Both the position numbers and the translations under genes were made by a program. From Glandiceps talaboti (taxonomy: Eukaryota > Hemichordata > Enteropneusta > Spengelidae): 37,500 nt of DNA. Shown here piece after piece: positions 32,566 through 37,500 of the stretch; the first letter of the stretch is position 1, and the number at the start of each line of letters is the position of its first letter. The DNA lies in the NCBI RefSeq assembly GCF_964340395.1, contig NC_135565.1:21899709-21937208 (forward strand), written 5' to 3'. Under the pieces are notes generated by a model. That model was given only the letters and a program-made list of their open reading frames with translations. It was not told the origin of the DNA and made no database searches.

Positions 32566-33196
32566 TACTGATTTTTGTATGTGATCCTTAAGATACATGT
32601 AGTTTACCTGTCATTGAATAAGTTTAGTATTTTTGGTGCGTCACTAACGACGTCCAAATGAAATCCTAATCTATCCAGAGATGATATGATTCGTGTTTTG
32701 ACGTGATTTCAAACGATGAATACGTTTTTAAACAATCGACATTTAGAATACATGTTTGTTTTTGGATGTTGATATCAATTTTTGAACATTCGTTTTTTGA
32801 GACTCATCGAAAATCAAAACATGAACCGTGTTTCACTTTTTATCGATACATTATTGCAACATTTGTGCCACTGGGCTCGAATCAAAGAGACATCGCAGGG
32901 AAGCGAACCGGACGTCTTCGTTAATATCCCGTCGATCATCGGGCATGATGTGGCACAACAAATCGATAGCCCTACTTTGAGTACGAGGTAGTCACACATA
33001 GGGTATAATAAACTATATCAGAATAGTGGTTTAATAATATTTTTCATAAGTGTTAAAAGTTCTATGCTTGTGAAATAGCGTCCCCCTGCCACACGACCTG
33101 TCTGATTTAAATCGTTATATATACTGTTCAACCAGCAGTGGATGTCGTGTCGACAATTTTACCAGCCGACACACGTGTCATTTTCAATTCGAAAAC

Positions 33197-33854
33197 CACC
33201 ATCTTCGCTACTCAGCCTTATCAAGTCTAACACTACACACAGGTGTGAGCGAGTTAGGGTAAAAACTGAATACTAATTAGCTGGCGAATGACTTAGTTTC
33301 AACCAATGGGTGAACGTATTGTACATGTAATATACTTTATACTCAAGGTAGGCGTAACTAGTTTGACTGACATGTACAAATATAGATATCAGCCTATCAT
33401 GAATCATTAAATCAAAGTCACTCCTCAAATTTTAGCGAACAATAATCTGTATCTAGCTAGATGTGTCAGTGATAAAGGGATAAACTGAGACGCATGCATG
33501 GGGAAAGAATGTACGACGCTAAGCTTATTAGATCTCGTTAATTTGATCTTTCGCTACGTACACTGTGTCAAGTCTATTGCCATGCTGTGTTGTGTTCCAA
33601 GTTCGTTCGTAGTACTAACAGGTCGATCGCACGAAAGTCCAGGGTCGCGGCAACCTTGTCTTCATAGTGGTCTGAGGTTTATCGCAAACGTATAGTAATG
33701 ACTATGTTACGTATATCCGTGAATAGTTTCATCAGGTTGGACAATATCTTGAGAAACTTAGTTATATTTCACAACCAAGGTAATTTTATATACCAGAGAA
33801 CTTTGACGTTTCGACTACTATCGGCAGCCATCTTCAGAACTGTTTGCCTCGTAG
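33197..33854. other. interior of the element without recognised genes
   Basis: Between the end of repeat A similarity and the Penelope-like RT. The start of the RT-containing plus-strand frame (33698) covers a stretch with no RT homology that I can see. It contains the minus-strand hammerhead-like motif at about 33800-33837. Confidence 0.4.
33800..33837 (-). ncRNA. hammerhead-ribozyme-like core (tentative)
   Basis: On the minus strand CTGAAGA (33831-33837) fits the CUGANGA box, and CGAAACGTC follows after an 18-base segment in which GGCT can pair with AGTC as stem II. After GAAAC, a GUU triplet could close a short stem III. I cannot see a convincing stem I. Penelope-like elements are known to carry hammerhead motifs in their terminal repeats, which makes the location suggestive; the motif is antisense to the RT fragment. 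Confidence 0.3.
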
Positions 33855-34345
33855 TGGTATCGGCGAAAGATCAGATAGAAGACATGCTTAGTGACACTCG
33901 TACTTATGCTAAACTCCCTGGTGATCCAACAGCGAAATATAAAAGGAAGTTAGTAAGCAGCCTAAATAGATTGAAAGATCAGAAGAAAATCACCGATACA
34001 CAGTACAAATACTTGTATCCTACAGCAGAAATTGTTCCCAGGTTATATTGTACTCCAAAAATACATGTCGGGCATCCCTCTTAGACCTATTGTGGATTAC
34101 ACAGGTTCCATAGGGTATAACACGGCTAGAGATCTAGCAGACCTATTGAACCCACTGTTTGGCAATACACCATGCCATGCGAAAAACTCGACGGAGTTGG
34201 CAGCCGATCTGGCCACAGTACATATAGAAGATGGGGACATATTCAACAGCCATGATGTGGTGTCACTGTTTACTAATACACCTATCCCTGAGACACTCCA
34301 AATAGTTAAAGCAAGATTGGAAAAGGATGCCACACTAAGAAAACG
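33855..34345 (+). pseudogene. Penelope-like retroelement reverse transcriptase, N-terminal fragment
   Basis: The frame from about 33855 reads LSDTRTYAKLPGDPTAKYKR, then PRLYCTPKIHV. After a one-base shift near 34065-34080 it continues PLRPIVDYTGSIGYN, LLNPLFGNTPCHAKNS and DVVSLFTNTPI. This order, with the PKIH...PLRPIV block and the DVVSLFTN motif-A block containing the first catalytic Asp, is diagnostic of Penelope-like RTs. Motifs after A (including YxDD) and the GIY-YIG endonuclease are absent: homology ends exactly where the right terminal inverted repeat starts (34341). It is therefore inactive. Confidence 0.85.
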
Positions 34346-34439
34346 TATTCATGGTTTGAAATTACGTCAAAAAACGAATCATATCATCTCTGGATAGATT
34401 AGGATTTCACTTGGACGTCGTTCGTCACGCACCATTTTT

Positions 34440-35032
34440 GAACAAGTTCTTTCACTTATTTCTTCCTTTTTTTGTATTTGCTGATTTCTAATTGAATCGT
34501 ACAAGTTACTGACTTTAAATTATGGAGATACATTGATAGTTACCCTCTGATTTTGAATACCTTGTTTGGTGAATGAAAACTTTCGAACGAGAATAGAATC
34601 TAGATTAAATTTATGTTACGTGGAAATATCCAGAATTTCCTACAATTACTAAGTATTTCATTGAAGCGTTACATACTGTGAGATTTTGAAAAGACAGTAT
34701 ACTACCTCGATGAAACTCAGAATTCATTGGAAGTTTATTGAATTAGATGTTAGAATTTATTGTATTTAACTGAGGTATTTGAATATTGAACTATTTACAT
34801 ACTTGGCACAAGTCATTAATCCATCAAAGCATACTGTCCAGTTGGATTTCAATCAATTGATGACACATACACATTGTATTATTTAGACAAGAAATTGGTT
34901 ACATTAACTTTATTGTTCCATTATGCCCATGATCAAACATGTATCCTGGCAGTTCGGTTGCAATCATAGTTCTCTAATATATTGCAAATATAACAGAAAA
35001 GCATCCTAATAATTCTTTTTCTTTTTCTTTAG
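34440..35032. other. sequence upstream of the sialyltransferase exon, probably intron
   Basis: AT-rich sequence without other features. It ends in a pyrimidine-rich tract (TTCTTTTTCTTTTTCTTTAG, 35013-35032), a good splice acceptor. This suggests at least one upstream non-coding exon not identified here. Confidence 0.5.
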
Positions 35033-35610
35033 ATTGACATTGGTATCTTCACAAAGGATTTTTATCACCTTCTCAGTTAACAACCGCTGAATGATGAAAT
35101 CTATTATAAGGAGTCGCTATCGATTATGCCTTTGGTTAATCATTTGGACAGTGATAGTATTTCTCTTGAGACATCTGTTTCCTTCAAATATCTTTCCGTC
35201 CAGTGTTGGTTATCATACACTGTCGAATGTCCAAACAACATTACGCGATGACGTAATCCTGGAAACAGATATGAAAAATATCTATGATATAGTCAGTTTA
35301 ACTGACACCAAGTTGGTATTTGTTCTAAAGGCATATAATTCGAAATTTAACAAATCCTCCGAAAAAGTACCACCATATAGAGATCGCATCAAAAATAAAG
35401 AAAATGTGAGTGCTACTGACGTTCTTTGTAGACTCAAAAGTACGGCGGAAATGAATATGATTGGTCCGAAAACAACTCCATTCCGTGAAATGGGGATTGG
35501 AAAATATTTACCAAAGGATCCATTACTTACCGCTAAGCCCAGATACAACAGATGTGCTGTTGTATTAAGTTCGGGCTCTATGAAGAACTCTAGTTTAGGG
35601 GAGGACATTG
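35033..35610 (+). CDS. ST6Gal-like sialyltransferase, first coding exon (CDS begins 35091)
   Basis: Beta-galactoside alpha-2,6-sialyltransferases move sialic acid from CMP-Neu5Ac to terminal galactose in the Golgi lumen. The exon is bounded by a polypyrimidine acceptor (AG at 35031-35032) and a GTGAGT donor at 35611. The first ATG at 35091 has an in-frame TGA just before it; a second ATG follows at once. The 173-residue stretch shows a short basic cytoplasmic tail, a membrane anchor (residues about 12-28, LCLWLIIWTVIVFLL), and a stem with NKS and NVS sequons. Then come VLCRLKS, a PFREMG...YLP block and RCAVVLSSGSMKNSSLGEDI (residues 154-173), the start of sialylmotif L with its conserved Cys155. 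It ends in phase 1. The family (GT29, ST6Gal branch) is clear; ST6GAL1 versus ST6GAL2 type is not decided. Confidence 0.88.
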
Positions 35611-35839
35611 GTGAGTATTCATTGGTATATATTTTATTTCATATCATTATGACTCGTGTAATTTGCGAACTTCATTTCCGTGGTGTATGAAAATAATGAA
35701 ACAATGGAAACATCCAATGAAAACAATGAAATGGGAAAACACAATGAAAACAATGAAATGGGAAGACCCAATGAAAACAATGGAAACTTTGAAAACAATG
35801 ACAAGTTGTTTGAACAAGGGGGGGGGGGGGGTGTTTGCA

Positions 35840-36160
35840 TCAAACTATCTGTCCGAATTATTCCAAAAAATGTTCTCTTCTCAAGTAGGAACTCTTTTAG
35901 ATATGCTTTACATGCACTTCCCCAGACTTCAATGACATAAAACATGTGCGGTAAAACAAAAGCATTGTACATCAGGAGAATAATTGGAAGTGGAACATTG
36001 TGCACAACCTGCAAAAAATCCAGTAAAGTTGCATATTTTTTCTTTATCTGTGCAATGTGTGCTTTCCAGGTTAAATTACTACCTAGACAAATTCCAATAA
36101 AAGATGTATGCACAACTCTTACAATTGAGATGATTTGCCATAACGGTTGAATTGTATGGC
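35840..36160 (-). pseudogene. LINE RT fragment in the sialyltransferase intron, minus strand
   Basis: The minus-strand frame from about 36150 reads VVHTSFIGICLGSNLTWKAH, IAQIKKK, then LLMYNAFVLPHMFYVIEVWG. The FxGI...LTWxxHI and LYxxxVxPxxxYxxxVWG blocks mark the region just after the RT catalytic core of Jockey/CR1-type LINEs. Both ends are truncated. It lies antisense to the host gene and fills a good part of the interval where the missing exons would be expected. Confidence 0.82.
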
Positions 36161-37053
36161 TTAGCCAAGACGAAGAATGTATTCATTAGTTATTTCATAG
36201 AAACATTGATATTGACATTTCATTTGGGGTGACCCTATTTTTTTTTTGAATTTGTTTCCCATTTCTTTTTCAACTATGGGTCAGTCGGTTGATTAAAAAG
36301 AGAGAGTAAAGGAGTAAAAATCATAATCTCCTTCATGTTTCCTTGCCTCTCCTCCTCTTCCCTATCTAGTGTTTCATCGGATTCCTTGTATGAAGCCCTT
36401 TCCCAGCTTCTATACACAATTGGCATGTTTTCAGGTCACCTACTTGAATAACTTCATGAAAGAAATGTTTTGTTCTTGAACAAGTGTCAATGTCATTGTT
36501 AACATAAAGGGTATTGGTGATATCGATCAAATGTACAAAGATGATCGGTATAAAAATAAAAAATTTTGAACAATAAGTGTTACTTTAATTGTTTATTGTG
36601 TTCTGGGGACTGACATTATGAAAATAAATTGTCATAGGTATGTAAAGCCTAGTTTTCCAGAATTAAAAACTGTAAATTTGATTATCTGTAACACACACAC
36701 GTACTAAGCTAGTCTAGTTCCTATACGGTATTGCTACGACTTACACCTCCACTCACATTACAGTCAAAGTCGTTACTCTATAAGTCCTGAGAAGCATGAC
36801 ATGTAATTTACAATTAAAATTAATCAATCACAAATTTTTAACCAATAGCACAGTCCCTCATAACGCTAGTGTTTATTGGGACAGTTATGTAGTGTCTAAA
36901 TATGGTATATTTGTCAGCTCAGGATGCTACTTATACTTTTGTGCTGACTGAGGGACTTTACCATACGTGGTTTAGTTAGAAACCAAATTAGCATCTAGAC
37001 TAGTACTAACTAGTAAGATTGGAGATTTACCTGTTTTTGTTTTTCCCCTTCAG
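36161..37053. other. rest of the sialyltransferase intron, no exon found
   Basis: I read this stretch for the remainder of sialylmotif L (HDAVxRFN-type), the start of motif S (SSG-type) and the conserved linker, and see none in any forward frame. It ends in a CCCCTTCAG acceptor at 37045-37053. Confidence 0.6.
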
Positions 37054-37289
37054 GTGTACAGCTGATGTTAAATCTTTGTAAGGAGGTGCATCTGTATGGT
37101 CAGGTTGTAACAGAACATAATAAAATCTACTGTCATTATTACACCAAGTCTCCAGAAAAGTGTGGCCATAATTCGTTCCACCCATTCATAGCAGAGCGTA
37201 ACTTGTTTTTATTGCTGAATACAAACAAAAATACAGAAACGAAACCAATGGTCACATTACCTGGATTCTCCACCATAGATTGTAAATAA
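37054..37289 (+). CDS. ST6Gal-like sialyltransferase, last coding exon
   Basis: After the acceptor AG (37052-37053) the exon opens with two bases completing a phase-1 codon, then VQLMLNLCKEVHLYGQV. That matches the end of sialylmotif S (LC..V.xY). Next come CHYY, the motif VS region SFHPFIAERNLF with conserved His and Glu (H-x4-E), and a VTLPGFSTIDC C-terminus carrying the conserved final Cys. The stop TAA is at 37287-37289. The exon has the length and order of the last exon of ST6Gal genes and no frame damage. Its phase fits the donor at 35610, so joining the two exons directly stays open, but the product would lack most of motif L, the start of motif S and everything between, and is not expected to be catalytic. 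Confidence 0.88.
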
Positions 37290-37500
37290 CTCTTGCTATC
37301 CTAAAAGCTGACTCAGTTTAAACACATTTAATATCTCAAGAGACGTTGTACAATTATTTTTTAAAATGAAAGGATTTTTTGAAAGGTTTCCTAAGTGTTC
37401 AATCGTATACGCTTTTAAGGAAGCAATGATTGATAGCAAAATTAGTTAGTAAGGCGCTTACTAATGATGCTATAATCACTACATAACATGAAGCAAGTTG
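37290..37500 (+). other. probable 3' UTR of the sialyltransferase
   Basis: Follows the stop codon. No canonical AATAAA is seen before the window ends, so the transcript end probably lies beyond it or uses a variant signal. Confidence 0.4.

Larger units (their letters stand above)
32635..34433. mobile_element. 1.8-kb element with 93-bp terminal inverted repeats and ATTTTT flanks
   Basis: The left end 32635-32728 (GGTGCGTCACTAACGACGTC ... GAATACGTTTT) is the near-perfect reverse complement of 34341-34433 (AAAACGTATTCATGG ... GACGTCGTTCGTCACGCACC). ATTTTT sits directly outside both ends (32629-32634 and 34434-34439), as a target-site duplication would. The left 560 bp is repeat A (second copy at 1440-2052). 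The right part carries a truncated Penelope-like RT. No transposase is seen. It could be a cut-and-paste-type non-autonomous element that captured the RT, or a Penelope-type copy with inverted terminal sequence. Confidence 0.8.

Noticed and set aside
35663-35940. Plus-strand open frames after the first sialyltransferase exon (repetitive ENNE/MKTM sequence)
   Set aside because: They lie in the intron beyond a strong donor, arise from short AATGAAAAC-type repeats and the antisense of the LINE fragment, and are broken by a poly-G run.

Overview
The window looks like repeat-rich intergenic and intronic DNA from an invertebrate animal genome, not a bacterial or viral segment. There are no operons or dense open frames. 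Base composition is AT-rich, microsatellites are long, and remnants of at least five classes of eukaryotic mobile element are present: several LINEs, Ty3/Gypsy integrase, a Penelope-like RT, an LTR with a primer-binding-like site, and many foldback/MITE-like inverted repeats. The only recognisable host gene is a beta-galactoside alpha-2,6-sialyltransferase (ST6Gal-like), which together with the repeat types fits a marine invertebrate, plausibly a deuterostome. The species cannot be fixed from sequence alone.

Layout. 1-5.1 kb: non-coding, with one copy of an interspersed repeat (A, 1440-2052), one inverted copy of a second repeat (B, 2053-2440), a short tandem array and a near-identical 290-bp tandem duplication (3537-4118). 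5.1-8.3 kb: a LINE C-terminal remnant, a compound microsatellite leading into repeat B in plus orientation, a minus-strand LINE 3' end, and a 217-bp foldback element. 8.4-14.6 kb: a tandem duplication whose units each carry the same broken LINE tail and broken Ty3/Gypsy integrase; copy 1 holds two extra segments. 15.8-18.3 kb: a 24-bp minisatellite (about 20 units) and long microsatellites. 19-24.5 kb: a possible LTR, several foldback elements (one enclosing three tRNA-Thr-like units) and more microsatellites. 24.5-30.2 kb: mostly unannotatable, with a 55-bp tandem array, a minus-strand LINE remnant, a promoter-like stretch, and a probable LTR with an adjoining primer-binding-like site. 30.2-34.4 kb: a 1.7-kb imperfect foldback element, an 89-bp satellite array, and a 1.8-kb element with 93-bp terminal inverted repeats and matching ATTTTT flanks that encloses a truncated Penelope-like RT and a second copy of repeat A.

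35.0-37.3 kb: the sialyltransferase. The first coding exon (membrane anchor, stem, start of sialylmotif L) and the last coding exon (end of sialylmotif S, motif VS, C-terminus) are separated by only 1.44 kb. That interval contains a minus-strand LINE fragment, and I can find no exon for the rest of motif L, the start of motif S, or the region between. The two exons are phase-compatible, so an in-frame transcript without the central catalytic region is possible. The locus is either an internally deleted gene or an assembly gap.
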